Source: Pedobacter rhodius
GTDB lineage: Bacteria > Bacteroidota > Bacteroidia > Sphingobacteriales > Sphingobacteriaceae
NCBI RefSeq assembly: GCF_027213645.1
Contig: NZ_JAPWGL010000001.1
Location: 124,001 to 188,000, forward strand
Length of the DNA: 64,000 nt
Direction of reading: 5' to 3'
Below are positions 52,996 through 63,274 of this stretch, one piece after another. Positions within the stretch are counted from its first letter, which is position 1; each line of letters starts with the position of its first letter. The notes beneath the pieces were generated by a model. It saw only the letters and a list, made by a program, of their open reading frames with translations, ran no database searches and was not told the DNA's origin. A program made the translations under genes and the position numbers.

Positions 52996-55087
52996 AGCAA
53001 ACATCTTGCTTCGTGTATATCTGGCATTTGGCTTAATTGTGCTCTTTGCTTTGGCGGTATTTTTACGCCTTGGCCAGGTGCAGTTTGTACAGGGACATAA
53101 ATGGAAGGCTATGGCAGATAGTCTTTCAACACGTTATATGCCTGTTGAGGCAACCCGGGGTAACATCTATTCAAATGATGGCAGCTTGCTGGCAACATCC
53201 GTTCCGGAGTATGAGTTACATATGGATATGTTCGCAGGTGGTATTGCAGACGACAAAATTTTTAATGAAAAAGTAGATTCCCTTGGGATGAAACTCGCTG
53301 ATCTTTTTAAAGATAAATCGGCAAAAGAGTATTGCAGGATGTTGCGCAAAGGTCGTCAGGATAGTGCCCGTTATTTATTGATACATCGTAAAGTAGGTTA
53401 TTCGGATTTAAAAATCATCAGAACTTTTCCATTATATAACATTGGTAAATTCAGCGGTGGCTTAATCGCCGTTCAGCAAAACAAACGCATTTTGCCTTTT
53501 CAGGCATTGGCCGCCCGTACCATTGGGTATAAAAATGCCAATGTAAAAAATGGAGTTGGTTTGGAAGGTGCATATACGGATTACATCAACGGAGAAACCG
53601 GTAAAAGATTAATGCAGCGTATTGCAGGCGGTGTTTATGTACCTGTTAATGATGAAGAGGAAGTTGCGCCTAAAGACGGCGCGGATATCATTTCCACTAT
53701 TGATATCAATATGCAGGATTTGGCACAAAGTGCTTTGGAAAAGCAGCTTATAAAATACAAAGCCGATCACGGTACGGTAATCGTTATGGAAGTTGCAACC
53801 GGAGAAGTAAGGGCTGTGGCAAATTTTTCTAAAGTAGAAGAAGGTGTTTATAAAGAGAAATTCAATTATGCCATTGCCGGCAATCAGGATCCGGGCTCAA
53901 CCTTCAAGCTGGCATCCTATATGGCCTTACTGGAAGATAAACTGGTTGATACCAATACCATGGTGGGAACTGGTAATTATCAGATTCCTGGCAAACTAAT
54001 TACGGATTCGCACGGCAGTATTGGTGTGGTAACCGTGAAAAGAGCTTTTGAAGAATCATCGAATGCTGCCATATCTTACTTGGTGAACTCAAATTACCGG
54101 GATAACCCGATAAAATTTACGGATCATTTATATGATTGGCATTTAAATAAAAAAATGGAGCTTCAGATACCAGGTGAAGCTACGCCGGTAATTAAAAACC
54201 CCAAAACAAACAAAAGCTGGAATAAGAACATGACCCTGCCGCAAATGGCTTACGGATATGAAATGCAGTTAACTCCTCTTAAAATGTTATCATTTTACAA
54301 TGCGGTAGCGAATAATGGTAAATACATTGCGCCGATTTTTGTTAAAGAAATCAGAAGACTGGGTAACCCGATTGAGCAGTTTAAGGCAAGGGTAATTAAC
54401 GAGCAGATTTGTTCGGATGTAACCCTTAGTAAAATTAAAAAAATGCTTGAGGGTGTGGTGACAGAAGGTAGTGGAAAAACTTATGTCTATAACCCATTGT
54501 ATAAAATTGCCGGTAAAACCGGTACGGCGCAAGTTGCTGATGCAAACAAAGGCTACAAGGCTAACAAGCAGTATCAGGCTTCTTTTGTAGGTTATTTTCC
54601 TGCTGACAAACCTAAATATTCTATGATTGTGGTGATTAACGATCCTAAGGGTGGTTATTATGGTGCGCTGGTTTCCGGACCTGTGTTCAGGGAAATTGCC
54701 GACAGGATTTACGCCAGCGATATGCAGATGTATAACGATGTTCCAACGACTTTAGTTGGCAACACAGGCAATCCGCCAACAAAAGCCGGTCAGAGTAAGG
54801 CGACTCAAAAGGTTTACAAGGCATTTGGCTTTAAACCGCTTTTTGCATCAAAATCTGAATATTATAATACGATTGATACCAGTGCCGGAACCATTTTTCA
54901 GGAGAACAATGAACGTAAAGGTGTTATGCCGAATGTAGCGGGAATGGGTTTAAAAGACGCGCTCTACCTGCTTGGAAACGCGGGGTTAAAAACACGGGTT
55001 ACAGGTTCGGGCAAAGTAATCAGGCAATCCGTTCAGGCGGGAACAAAAGTGAGTAAAGGTTTGCAAATAGATATACAATTAGATTAA
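52985..55087 (+). CDS. ftsI: Division transpeptidase FtsI/PBP3 with PASTA domain
   Basis: About 700 aa class B penicillin-binding protein for septal cross-linking. N-terminal membrane helix (VYLAFGLIVLFALAVFLRLG), dimerisation domain with RYMPVEATRGNIYSNDG, and the transpeptidase with the active-site serine in DPGSTFKLASYMA (near residue 305), SSN in FEESSNAAISYLV and KTGTAQVAD (KTG near 511). The C-terminal 55 residues form one PASTA unit (GVMPNVAGMGLKDALYLLGN). The frame is open from a TTG at 52973, but I use the ATG at 52985, which overlaps the ftsL stop by 11 bp. Confidence 0.95.
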   Translation: MNIRANILLRVYLAFGLIVLFALAVFLRLGQVQFVQGHKWKAMADSLSTRYMPVEATRGNIYSNDGSLLATSVPEYELHMDMFAGGIADDKIFNEKVDSLGMKLADLFKDKSAKEYCRMLRKGRQDSARYLLIHRKVGYSDLKIIRTFPLYNIGKFSGGLIAVQQNKRILPFQALAARTIGYKNANVKNGVGLEGAYTDYINGETGKRLMQRIAGGVYVPVNDEEEVAPKDGADIISTIDINMQDLAQSALEKQLIKYKADHGTVIVMEVATGEVRAVANFSKVEEGVYKEKFNYAIAGNQDPGSTFKLASYMALLEDKLVDTNTMVGTGNYQIPGKLITDSHGSIGVVTVKRAFEESSNAAISYLVNSNYRDNPIKFTDHLYDWHLNKKMELQIPGEATPVIKNPKTNKSWNKNMTLPQMAYGYEMQLTPLKMLSFYNAVANNGKYIAPIFVKEIRRLGNPIEQFKARVINEQICSDVTLSKIKKMLEGVVTEGSGKTYVYNPLYKIAGKTGTAQVADANKGYKANKQYQASFVGYFPADKPKYSMIVVINDPKGGYYGALVSGPVFREIADRIYASDMQMYNDVPTTLVGNTGNPPTKAGQSKATQKVYKAFGFKPLFASKSEYYNTIDTSAGTIFQENNERKGVMPNVAGMGLKDALYLLGNAGLKTRVTGSGKVIRQSVQAGTKVSKGLQIDIQLD

Positions 55088-56544
55088 TGCAGTTACAGGA
55101 TTTACTATATGGCGTAACAATAAAGGAATTGGTTGGCAGAACCGACAGGGAAATTAATGAACTGACGTTTGATTCCCGTAAGGTAACCACTAACGATGTA
55201 TTCTTTGCAATTGTCGGAACTGCGGCCGACGGGCATCTTTTTATCAATCAGACCGTTGAGCAAGGTGCGAAGGTTATCATCTGTGAAAACCTGCCTGAAA
55301 TTGATAATTTCGATGTTACCTATGTAAAGGTCGATAATTCTTCAGTAGCCCTGGGGATTATGGCTGGTAATTTTTATGGTAATCCTTCCAAAGAATTAAA
55401 ACTAATCGGTATTACCGGTACAAATGGTAAGACGACGATTGCAACTATTTTATTTAAGCTTTTTAAAGATTTAGGTTATAAAACAGGACTGCTGTCAACA
55501 GTAGAAAACTATATAAACGATGTAATTGTAGCGGCAACACACACTACGCCAAATCCGATTGCACTAAACGGATTGCTTCGTGATATGGTTAATGCGGGTT
55601 GCGATTACTGTTTCATGGAAGTAAGTTCTCATGCAGTGGCTCAACACAGAATAGAAGGACTGGCTTTTTCAGGTGGCATTTTTTCCAATCTGACACACGA
55701 CCACCTGGATTTTCATAAGACTTTTGAAAGTTACCTGAAAGCAAAGAAAGCGTTTTTTGATGGTTTGCCTAAATCGGCTTTTGCCTTAACCAATATCGAT
55801 GATAAAAACGGTATGGTAATGTTGCAAAACACCAAAGCCTATAAAAAAACATATGCTTTAAAACAGCTTGCAGATTTCAAGGCCAAAATAATTGAGAACC
55901 AGTTCAGCGGTTTGCATCTTGATATCGACAACGAAGATGTTTACTTCAAACTGGTTGGTTCTTTCAATGCGTATAATCTACTTGCAGTTTACGGAGCTGC
56001 CATTCTTTTGGAACAGGATAAACTGAAAGTACTGACGTTATTGAGCCGTTTAACCGGTGCCGAAGGTCGTTTTGATTACATTACCTCGCCAGATAAAATC
56101 ATTGGTATAGTCGATTATGCGCATACGCCTGATGCGGTGCAAAATGTACTGAGCACAATTGCAAACATAAGAAAAGGTACGGAACAAGTAATTACCGTTA
56201 TCGGCTGTGGGGGCGACAGGGATAAAACCAAACGTCCGGTGATGGCACAAGTGGCCTGCGACTGGAGCGATAAAGTAATCCTGACTTCCGATAACCCGCG
56301 GACTGAGGATCCTCAAACCATTATTAACGAAATGGAAGAGGGTGTTTCACCTACAAATAAACGTAAAACGATATCCATTTTGGATAGAAAGGAAGCAATT
56401 AAAACAGCTTGCCATTTAGCGCAGAGCGGCGATATCATTCTTGTAGCCGGAAAAGGCCATGAGAAATACCAGGAAATTAATGGCGTGCGTAACCATTTTG
56501 ATGATAAAGAAATTTTACTAGAACAATTAAACCCTCGCAGCTAA
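55087..56544 (+). CDS. murE: UDP-MurNAc-L-Ala-D-Glu:meso-DAP ligase MurE
   Basis: 485 aa Mur ligase. N-terminal UDP-MurNAc domain with [20 protein letters not shown]-loop [19 protein letters not shown] (near residue 110); [14 protein letters not shown]; central [20 protein letters not shown] and [10 protein letters not shown]. The C-terminal DNPR motif ([12 protein letters not shown]) shows that the residue added is meso-diaminopimelate rather than lysine. TAATG overlaps join it to ftsI upstream and mraY downstream. Confidence 0.96.
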   Translation: MQLQDLLYGVTIKELVGRTDREINELTFDSRKVTTNDVFFAIVGTAADGHLFINQTVEQGAKVIICENLPEIDNFDVTYVKVDNSSVALGIMAGNFYGNPSKELKLIGITGTNGKTTIATILFKLFKDLGYKTGLLSTVENYINDVIVAATHTTPNPIALNGLLRDMVNAGCDYCFMEVSSHAVAQHRIEGLAFSGGIFSNLTHDHLDFHKTFESYLKAKKAFFDGLPKSAFALTNIDDKNGMVMLQNTKAYKKTYALKQLADFKAKIIENQFSGLHLDIDNEDVYFKLVGSFNAYNLLAVYGAAILLEQDKLKVLTLLSRLTGAEGRFDYITSPDKIIGIVDYAHTPDAVQNVLSTIANIRKGTEQVITVIGCGGDRDKTKRPVMAQVACDWSDKVILTSDNPRTEDPQTIINEMEEGVSPTNKRKTISILDRKEAIKTACHLAQSGDIILVAGKGHEKYQEINGVRNHFDDKEILLEQLNPRS

Positions 56545-57791
56545 TGTTATATTTATTATTCGAATACCTGCATAAGCATTACGACATACCCGGATTAAGG
56601 TTGTTCCAGTACATCACTTTCCGTGCTTCAGTTTCTATTATTCTCTCTTTAATCATTACAACAGTTTACGGTCGTAGGTTAATAGATTATTTACATAAAA
56701 AGCAGGTTGGAGAAACGGTGAGGAATTTAGGTCTTGAGGGCCAGATGCAAAAGCAAGGAACGCCGACAATGGGTGGAATCATTATTTTGCTCGGTATTTT
56801 AATCCCGACAATTCTTTTTGCAAACATCACAAACGTTTATGTTATCCTGATGATTATAACCACCATCTGGATGGGTGCCATCGGTTTTCTTGATGATTAT
56901 ATTAAGGTTTTTAAAAAAAATAAGGAAGGTTTAGCGGGTCGTTTTAAAATTGTTGGTCAGGTTGGCTTGGGCTTAATTGTAGGCTGGACCATGTATTACA
57001 ACCCGAATATTGTTGTTCGGCAAACGGTTCAGGATAATGTAAAAACAACAGATGCGGCGCCAATGGTTTTAAGGCAGAAAGGCGAAACTTTTTATTATAC
57101 GCAAGACGTAAAATCGACCAAAACAAATATCCCATTTTATAAAAATAATGAGTTTGATTACGCCAAAGTGTTGAAGTTTTTAGGTACAGGCTATGAAAAA
57201 TATGCTTTTCTTGTTTTTCTGGCTTTCACGGTTTTCATCATTACAGCGGTTTCAAACGGCGCAAATATTACTGATGGAATCGACGGTTTAGCAACCGGCA
57301 CATCAGCCGTTATTGGTACTACGCTTGGCATTCTGGCCTATGTATCAGGTAACGTTGGTTTTGCCGATTACCTGAATATCATGTACATCCCGAATTCGGG
57401 TGAGCTGATGATTTTTGCGGGTGCCTTTGTTGGCGCATGTGTAGGTTTCCTTTGGTATAATTCTTACCCTGCTCAGGTTTTTATGGGCGATACAGGAAGT
57501 TTAGCGATTGGAGGAATCATTGCATCATTTGCCATCATGATTCGTAAGGAATTATTGATTCCAATACTTTGTGGCATTTTCCTAATCGAGCTGGTTTCGG
57601 TAATCATGCAGGTTTCTTATTTCAAGTACAGCAAAAAGCGATTCGGGGAGGGCAGGCGAATTCTGCTCATGGCACCCTTGCACCACCATTACCAGAAAAA
57701 AGGCTATCATGAAGCAAAGATTGTAACCCGCTTCTGGATTATCGGGATTATGCTGGCCATTATGACGATTGTAACATTGAAATTGAGGTAG
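56544..57791 (+). CDS. mraY: Phospho-MurNAc-pentapeptide transferase MraY
   Basis: 415 aa, about ten membrane helices. Makes lipid I on undecaprenyl phosphate. Motifs: [80 protein letters not shown] and [11 protein letters not shown]. The insertion between helices (about residues 155-210) typical of Bacteroidota MraY is present. murF does not lie before it, which is the usual arrangement in this phylum. An 81 bp repeat-containing spacer separates it from murD. Confidence 0.96.
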   Translation: MLYLLFEYLHKHYDIPGLRLFQYITFRASVSIILSLIITTVYGRRLIDYLHKKQVGETVRNLGLEGQMQKQGTPTMGGIIILLGILIPTILFANITNVYVILMIITTIWMGAIGFLDDYIKVFKKNKEGLAGRFKIVGQVGLGLIVGWTMYYNPNIVVRQTVQDNVKTTDAAPMVLRQKGETFYYTQDVKSTKTNIPFYKNNEFDYAKVLKFLGTGYEKYAFLVFLAFTVFIITAVSNGANITDGIDGLATGTSAVIGTTLGILAYVSGNVGFADYLNIMYIPNSGELMIFAGAFVGACVGFLWYNSYPAQVFMGDTGSLAIGGIIASFAIMIRKELLIPILCGIFLIELVSVIMQVSYFKYSKKRFGEGRRILLMAPLHHHYQKKGYHEAKIVTRFWIIGIMLAIMTIVTLKLR

Positions 57792-57824
57792 AAAAGGTTA
57801 TCCGTTGACCGCTTTCGGCAACCT

Positions 57825-57864
57825 ACACGAATAACGACAAACGAAACACGAACAACGAACAACG
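57825..57864. repeat. ACGAACAACGAAC-type repeat before murD
   Basis: Units such as ACACGAATAACGACAAACGA and AACACGAACAACGAACAACG fill the mraY-murD spacer, the only sizable gap in this part of the cluster. It is the same family (opposite strand) as the copies around the four-helix-bundle gene at 26756-27331. Confidence 0.8.
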
Positions 57865-57872
57865 AAAAAAAA

Positions 57873-59261
57873 ATGAATACGAATCAAAATACAACAAACA
57901 ATCCTCAGCCGGCAATGGCAGGGCAAAGTTGTGTTGTCATTTTGGGTGCGGGTGAAAGCGGTGTAGGTGCAGCCAGGCTGGCACAGCAAAAGGGTTTTGA
58001 TGTTTTTGTTTCGGATTTCGGCATAATAGCCGATAAGTATAAGGCTGCGCTTGAAAAATTATCTGTTCCATTCGAATCTGGACAACATACGGAAGAACGG
58101 ATATTAAATGCAACAGAAGTGATAAAGAGCCCGGGAATTCCGGCGACTGCACCAATTATCAAAAAACTGGTTGCAAAGGGAATTCCAGTGGTTTCGGAAA
58201 TTGAGTTTGCCAAAAGATACACCAATGCGAAAACAGTTTGCATTACGGGGTCCAACGGTAAATCGACTACAAGCTTACTCACCTACCACATTTTGAAAAA
58301 TGCAGGTTTGAATGTGGGCCTGGCTGGTAATATCGGTAAAAGTTTTGCTGCCCAGGTGGCAGAAGAAAGTTTCGACTGGTATGTGCTTGAAATATCAAGT
58401 TTTATGCTCGATAATATGTTTGCCTTTAAAGCAGATATCTCGGTACTGTTAAATATTACACCTGATCATTTAGACAGGTACGATTACAAATTGGAGAATT
58501 ATGCAGCATCTAAAATGCGCATCATTCAAAATCAAACAGCAAATGATGCTTTTATTTATTGTGCTGATGATGAAGAAACTTTAAAAGCCATGGAAGGTAT
58601 AGAACTTCAGGCAAAAACATATCCTTTTTCAATTTTCAAAGCAATTGAAAAGGGTGCTTATTTAGAAAACGATACAATACACATCCTTACAGAACCAAAT
58701 AAAGAATTTACCATGTCTATTTCAGAATTAGCCTTGCAGGGCAAGCACAACATTTACAACTCTATGGCTTCAGGTATTGTGGCTAAGGTTTTGGAGTTAA
58801 GAAATGAAACCATTCGCGAGAGTATGGCAAATTTCAAAAATATTGAGCACAGGCTGGAGCATGTGGCCAAAATTTCGGGTATTGATTTTATCAACGACAG
58901 CAAGGCAACCAATGTGAATTCCACCTGGTATGCGCTGGAGAGCATGACAACTGATGTGGTTCTGATCATGGGCGGCGTTGATAAAGGCAACGATTATAAT
59001 ATGCTGAAGGATTTGGTGCACAGTAAGGTAAAAGCAATTGTGTGTTTAGGGAAGGATAATAAACGCATTCACGATGCATTTGAAGATGATGTTGAGGTGA
59101 TTGTAAATACATTTTCAGCAGAAGAAGCAACGCAGATTGCCTTCCATTTAGCTAAACGGGGAGATACGGTGTTGCTGTCTCCTGCATGTGCAAGTTTCGA
59201 TTTGTTTAAAAATTATGAAGACCGTGGCAACCAGTTTAAAGCGGCCGTAAAAGAATTATAG
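57873..59261 (+). CDS. murD: UDP-MurNAc-L-alanine:D-glutamate ligase MurD
   Basis: 462 aa Mur ligase. The N-terminal Rossmann part is CVVILGAGESGVGAARLAQQ; the P-loop is CITGSNGKSTTSLLTYHIL (near residue 126), then VLEISSFMLDNMFAFKADIS, LLNITPDHLDRYDY and FINDSKATNVNSTWYALE. About 20 N-terminal residues rich in Asn, Gln and Thr precede the fold; part of this extension, or the start used, may be affected by the repeat directly upstream. Strong AAGGAGG for ftsW directly follows its stop. Confidence 0.95.
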   Translation: MNTNQNTTNNPQPAMAGQSCVVILGAGESGVGAARLAQQKGFDVFVSDFGIIADKYKAALEKLSVPFESGQHTEERILNATEVIKSPGIPATAPIIKKLVAKGIPVVSEIEFAKRYTNAKTVCITGSNGKSTTSLLTYHILKNAGLNVGLAGNIGKSFAAQVAEESFDWYVLEISSFMLDNMFAFKADISVLLNITPDHLDRYDYKLENYAASKMRIIQNQTANDAFIYCADDEETLKAMEGIELQAKTYPFSIFKAIEKGAYLENDTIHILTEPNKEFTMSISELALQGKHNIYNSMASGIVAKVLELRNETIRESMANFKNIEHRLEHVAKISGIDFINDSKATNVNSTWYALESMTTDVVLIMGGVDKGNDYNMLKDLVHSKVKAIVCLGKDNKRIHDAFEDDVEVIVNTFSAEEATQIAFHLAKRGDTVLLSPACASFDLFKNYEDRGNQFKAAVKEL

Positions 59262-59275
59262 AAGGAGGTTTAACA

Positions 59276-60469
59276 ATGTTTCAAACGCTACTTAATAAAA
59301 CAAAAGGCGACAGATGGATATGGTTAATCATTATCCTGCTTTCGCTTATATCTGTAATGGCAGTTTACAGCGCTACAGGCACGCTTGCTTATAAACGTGG
59401 AGAAGCTGTTGAAAAATTGCTGTTAACTAAACACCTGATTTTTGTTTTATTGGGCATCGGTATGATTTACATATCCCACTTGCTGGATTACCGCTACTAT
59501 GCCGGGATTTCGAAGATTCTGATGATAGTTACGATTCCCTTATTGCTTTATACCCTGATTTTTGGCGCTAATGTTAATGACGCATCCCGCTGGGTGAAGA
59601 TACCGGTAATTGGATTGACCTTTCAAACATCCGATTTAGCGAAACTTGCCCTGATTACCTTCTTAGCCCGAATGTTAACTAAGAAGCAAGAGAACATTAA
59701 AAACGTGAAAGAGTCATTCATTCCGATAATGGGCTCAGTTTGTGTGGTATTCGTATTGATTGCATTGGCGAACTTATCAACCGCATTAATGCTTTTTGGC
59801 GTTAGTATTTTGCTTTTAATTATAGGCCGTATCAGCATCAAGCAAATCTCGCTGGTTTGTGTTGGCGGAGCTATATTATTGATGTTTGTTGTTTTCTTAG
59901 GTCCGAGGAGAGCAACTTATGCCTCCAGGATTAAGTCTTTTCTTCATCCGGAGATGCAGCATTCAGACAAGACTTTCCAGGCAGATCAGGCAAAAATTGC
60001 CCTGGCTACTGGTGGTGTTTTCGGTAAAGGACCAGGTAACAGTACACAGCGCAATTTCCTTCCGCACCCTTATTCGGATTTTATTTTCGCCATTATTATT
60101 GAAGAATGGGGAACGTTTGGGGGATTGGTGATTATGATGCTTTACCTGGTGCTTTTATACCGATGTATAAAAATTGTAACCCGGGCGCCTAAAGCATTTG
60201 GCGCGTTACTCGCTGCTGGCCTGAGTTTCAGTTTAACTATACAGGCTTTTGCAAATATGGCTGTAGCAGTAGGCTTAGGTCCGGTTACAGGTGTTCCGCT
60301 CCCGTTGGTAAGTATGGGTGGAACATCAATGATTTTTACCAGCGTGGCTTTCGGTATTATATTAAGTGTAAGCCGTGATGTGGAAGAAAACGTAGCCGGT
60401 AAAACGGTAACAGATAAAACAAAAGTTAGTAATAAAGTAATAGTTGGCGAAATACCGGCGATGGCTTAG
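59276..60469 (+). CDS. ftsW: Lipid-II polymerase FtsW
   Basis: 397 aa SEDS-family glycosyltransferase with ten helices: IILLSLISVMAVYSATGTLA at the start, ASRWVKIPVIGLTFQTSDLA, TGGVFGKGPGNSTQRNFLPH and YSDFIFAIIIEEWG around the large periplasmic loop, and VTGVPLPLVSMGGTSMIFTS near the end. Works with FtsI in septal synthesis. A strong AAGGAGG (59262-59268) lies 7 nt before the ATG, unusual for this phylum. Confidence 0.95.
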   Translation: MFQTLLNKTKGDRWIWLIIILLSLISVMAVYSATGTLAYKRGEAVEKLLLTKHLIFVLLGIGMIYISHLLDYRYYAGISKILMIVTIPLLLYTLIFGANVNDASRWVKIPVIGLTFQTSDLAKLALITFLARMLTKKQENIKNVKESFIPIMGSVCVVFVLIALANLSTALMLFGVSILLLIIGRISIKQISLVCVGGAILLMFVVFLGPRRATYASRIKSFLHPEMQHSDKTFQADQAKIALATGGVFGKGPGNSTQRNFLPHPYSDFIFAIIIEEWGTFGGLVIMMLYLVLLYRCIKIVTRAPKAFGALLAAGLSFSLTIQAFANMAVAVGLGPVTGVPLPLVSMGGTSMIFTSVAFGIILSVSRDVEENVAGKTVTDKTKVSNKVIVGEIPAMA

Positions 60470-60481
60470 AAAAAGCTGAAA

Positions 60482-60665
60482 GCGAAAAAGAATTTAAGAA
60501 GTACGGCAACATTAAATTACTTCGTGTCTTAGTGACTTTGTGTTAAAAAATATAAAATAAAACCTCAGTGCCCTTTGTGAAAACTCAGTGTCGTCTGTGG
60601 TAGAAAATAGAAGTAGAGCTTTAGCGTGCTTGGTAATAAACTTAGCGCTCTTTGCGGTTAAATAA
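60482..60665. repeat. Dispersed repeat spacer before murG (CTTAGTGACTTTGTG / CTCTTTGCGGTTAA type)
   Basis: The ftsW-murG gap holds words such as CTTCGTGTCTTAGTGACTTT, CCTCAGTGCCCTTTGTGAAA, ACTCAGTGTCGTCTGTGG and CTTAGCGCTCTTTGCGGTTA, a degenerate tandem array of one repeat (CTnAGTGnCnTTTGTG). No gene; the in-frame extension of murG upstream to 60652 lies within it. Confidence 0.75.
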
Positions 60666-60678
60666 AATAATTAAAAAA

Positions 60679-61785
60679 ATGAATAATTCCCCAAAAATTA
60701 TCATATCAGGAGGTGGCACAGGCGGGCACATATTTCCCGCCGTTGCCATTGCCAATGCGTTGAAACGCTTGGTGCCTGGCTGTGAAATATTGTTTGTGGG
60801 CGCAACGGGCCGTATGGAAATGGAAAAAGTTCCGGCAGCCGGATATAAAATTGTTGGCTTGAACATTAGTGGTATTCAGCGGGGTTCGATTGTAAAAAAC
60901 CTGGCACTGCCATTTAAAGTGCTCGGCAGTGTGAGGGCCGCAATACAATTGATTAAGGATTTTAAACCAGATGTTGTTGTTGGTGTTGGTGGTTATGCCT
61001 CAGGTCCGCTATTGTATGCTGCATCATTAAAAGGCATTCCCTATCTCATACAGGAGCAGAATTCGTATGCGGGAATAACCAATAAATGGCTGGGCAAAAA
61101 AGCTTCAAAAATATGTGTGGCTTTTGATGAAATGGAGCAGTTCTTTCCGGCTGAAAAGATTTTGAAAACAGGAAATCCGGTTCGTCAGGAGGTTGTTGAT
61201 ATTAAAGGAAAACATTATTCAGGAGCAGAGCTTTTAAAGCTCGATCCGCAGAAAAAAACAATTCTGGTTACCGGCGGAAGTTTAGGTGCCGGAACATTAA
61301 ATAAAAGTATCGAAAAGCATTTGCCTGAAATTCTGGAACAAGATGTTCAGGTCATCTGGCAAACCGGTAAATTTTATTATAAGGCCATTATCGAGAGGTT
61401 AGGCCTGGATTATCATCCGAATGTGCGCATACTGGAGTTTTTGAATAAGATGGATTTAGCTTATGCGGCCGCAGATGTAATTATCAGCAGGGCAGGCGCA
61501 GGCACTATAGCCGAACTTTGCCTGATTAAAAAACCGGTTATCCTGGTGCCTTCTCCAAATGTGGCTGAAGATCATCAAACCAAAAATGCATTGGCACTGG
61601 TAAAAAATAATGCTGCAGTATTAATAAACGACAGGTCTGCAGAAGATACGTTGGTAATTGAAGCATTGAGGCTGTTAAATGATAAAACCTACAGTGCAAC
61701 GCTTTCTGAAAACATCGGAAAGATGGCTTTGCCGCAGGCAGATGAAATTATTGCAAATGAAGTGTTAAAACTGATAAAAGCTTAA
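60679..61785 (+). CDS. murG: Lipid II synthase (UDP-GlcNAc transferase) MurG
   Basis: 368 aa GT28 enzyme adding GlcNAc to lipid I at the inner face of the membrane. ISGGGTGGHIFPAVAIANAL at the N-terminus, VVGVGGYASGPLLYAASLKG, YLIQEQNSYAGITNKWLGKK, the GNPVRQEV loop and the C-terminal VTGGSLGAGTLNKSIE and SRAGAGTIAELCLIKKPVIL. The frame is open from a TTG at 60652, but ATG 60679 (MNNSPKIII) matches family starts and excludes repeat-encoded residues. Confidence 0.95.
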   Translation: MNNSPKIIISGGGTGGHIFPAVAIANALKRLVPGCEILFVGATGRMEMEKVPAAGYKIVGLNISGIQRGSIVKNLALPFKVLGSVRAAIQLIKDFKPDVVVGVGGYASGPLLYAASLKGIPYLIQEQNSYAGITNKWLGKKASKICVAFDEMEQFFPAEKILKTGNPVRQEVVDIKGKHYSGAELLKLDPQKKTILVTGGSLGAGTLNKSIEKHLPEILEQDVQVIWQTGKFYYKAIIERLGLDYHPNVRILEFLNKMDLAYAAADVIISRAGAGTIAELCLIKKPVILVPSPNVAEDHQTKNALALVKNNAAVLINDRSAEDTLVIEALRLLNDKTYSATLSENIGKMALPQADEIIANEVLKLIKA

Positions 61786-61918
61786 TGGCTAAAGTGGAAA
61801 GCATAAAGCTGAAAAAGACAGAGTTAGAGAAGGCGTTAGAAATGTATAACATAAAATAGAAATTACGGTAGAAAGGAAAGCTTTAAGCTTTAGTCTTTCT
61901 GCTTTTAAGTGTATAAAA
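61786..61918. repeat. Spacer with AAAGCTGAAAAAG / AAAGCTTTAAGCTTT-type repeat
   Basis: 133 bp between murG and murC with GGAAAGCATAAAGCTGAAAA and GGAAAGCTTTAAGCTTTAGT. The same style appears inside the coding sequences of the GT4 genes at 2576-3961 and 5494-6657. No gene. Confidence 0.6.
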
Positions 61919-63274
61919 ATGGAGTTAAGTAAAATAAACAGAGTGTATTTCGTGGGTATCGGTGGTATCGGTATGAGCGCTATTGCCCGTTATTTTGCTA
62001 AACGCGGTCAGGCGGTTTGCGGTTATGATAAAACCCGTACTAAATTGACGGAAACGTTGGAACAGGAAGGTATTCTGATTTCGTACCTGGATGAGGCCGC
62101 GGCATTGCCATGTGCTTTTTTGGATAATCACGAAGATACGCTTGTTGTTTATACGCCTGCAATTCCTAAGGATTCCAAAATTTTAAATCACTTTAAAAAT
62201 AAAGGCTTTAGTTTAAAAAAACGTTCAGAAGTTTTAGGGATCATCAGCAGAGGCATGTTCTGCATCGCAGTAGCCGGCACCCATGGAAAAACAACAACGT
62301 CCTCTATCGTGGCACATATTTTAAAAGATACAGGTTACGATTGTACAGCGTTTTTGGGTGGTATTACCAGTAATTACAACAGCAATGTTTTATTTGGTAA
62401 AAATAATGTAATGGTTGTGGAAGCGGACGAATATGACCGGTCGTTTCTGACTTTGCATCCGGATGTCGCGGTAATTACCTCAATGGATGCCGATCACTTA
62501 GATATTTACGGCGATAAGCGCCAGCTTGAAGAATCTTTCCAGCTTTTTGCAGGGCAGCTAAAACCTGGTGGTCAGATTTATGCGCACGAAGGTCTTCCCA
62601 TTATAAACAGTACGAGCTATGCAGCGAATTCAACAGCGGATGCCAAAGCTGAAAATTTAAGGGTAGAAGGTTCAAAATTTGTTTTTGATTATTCGGACCG
62701 CACAACAAGTATCAAGAACCTGAGTTTGATGTTGCCTGGAAAGCATAATGTAGAAAATACTACCGTCGCCATTGCCATCGCTTTACAGCTTGGCATCGAT
62801 ACGGAGAAGATTAAGCAGGCAGTTGCAAATTTTAAAGGTGTGAAGCGCAGGTTTGAATACATTGTAAACAACGATAGCCAAATTTACATTGACGACTATG
62901 CGCATCATCCGGAAGAATTGAAGGCATGTTTTGATGCCGTAAGGCAGTTATATCCTGATAAGAAATTGACAGTGGTATTTCAGCCGCATTTATTCACCAG
63001 AACGAGGGATTTTGTAGATGAATTTGCAAAAGTTTTAGGCACGGCTGACGAATTGATGCTGCTGGAAATTTATCCTGCAAGGGAATTGCCCATTGAAGGG
63101 ATTAATTCGCAGTATTTACTCGATAAAATAACATTGGCAGATAAGAAAGTATGCGGAAAAGAATTTGTTATTCAGCATGTTAAGCAAGTAAAACCTGAAT
63201 TAATTTTAACGGTGGGGGCAGGCGATATTGATACATTAATTGAACCTTTAAAAAACACATTGAACAATGCTTAA
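61919..63274 (+). CDS. murC: UDP-N-acetylmuramate:L-alanine ligase MurC
   Basis: 451 aa Mur ligase. RVYFVGIGGIGMSAIARYFA at the N-terminus, P-loop VAGTHGKTTTSSIVAHILKD (near residue 120), VVEADEYDRSFLTLHPDVAV, TSMDADHLDIYGD, PGKHNVENTTVAIAIALQLG and YIDDYAHHPEELKACFDAVR. First committed ligase of the pentapeptide. ftsQ starts within its last codons. Confidence 0.96.
   Translation: MELSKINRVYFVGIGGIGMSAIARYFAKRGQAVCGYDKTRTKLTETLEQEGILISYLDEAAALPCAFLDNHEDTLVVYTPAIPKDSKILNHFKNKGFSLKKRSEVLGIISRGMFCIAVAGTHGKTTTSSIVAHILKDTGYDCTAFLGGITSNYNSNVLFGKNNVMVVEADEYDRSFLTLHPDVAVITSMDADHLDIYGDKRQLEESFQLFAGQLKPGGQIYAHEGLPIINSTSYAANSTADAKAENLRVEGSKFVFDYSDRTTSIKNLSLMLPGKHNVENTTVAIAIALQLGIDTEKIKQAVANFKGVKRRFEYIVNNDSQIYIDDYAHHPEELKACFDAVRQLYPDKKLTVVFQPHLFTRTRDFVDEFAKVLGTADELMLLEIYPARELPIEGINSQYLLDKITLADKKVCGKEFVIQHVKQVKPELILTVGAGDIDTLIEPLKNTLNNA

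Noticed and set aside
57905..58282. Minus-strand open frame opposite murD
   Set aside because: Shadow of the conserved P-loop region of MurD; no independent evidence.
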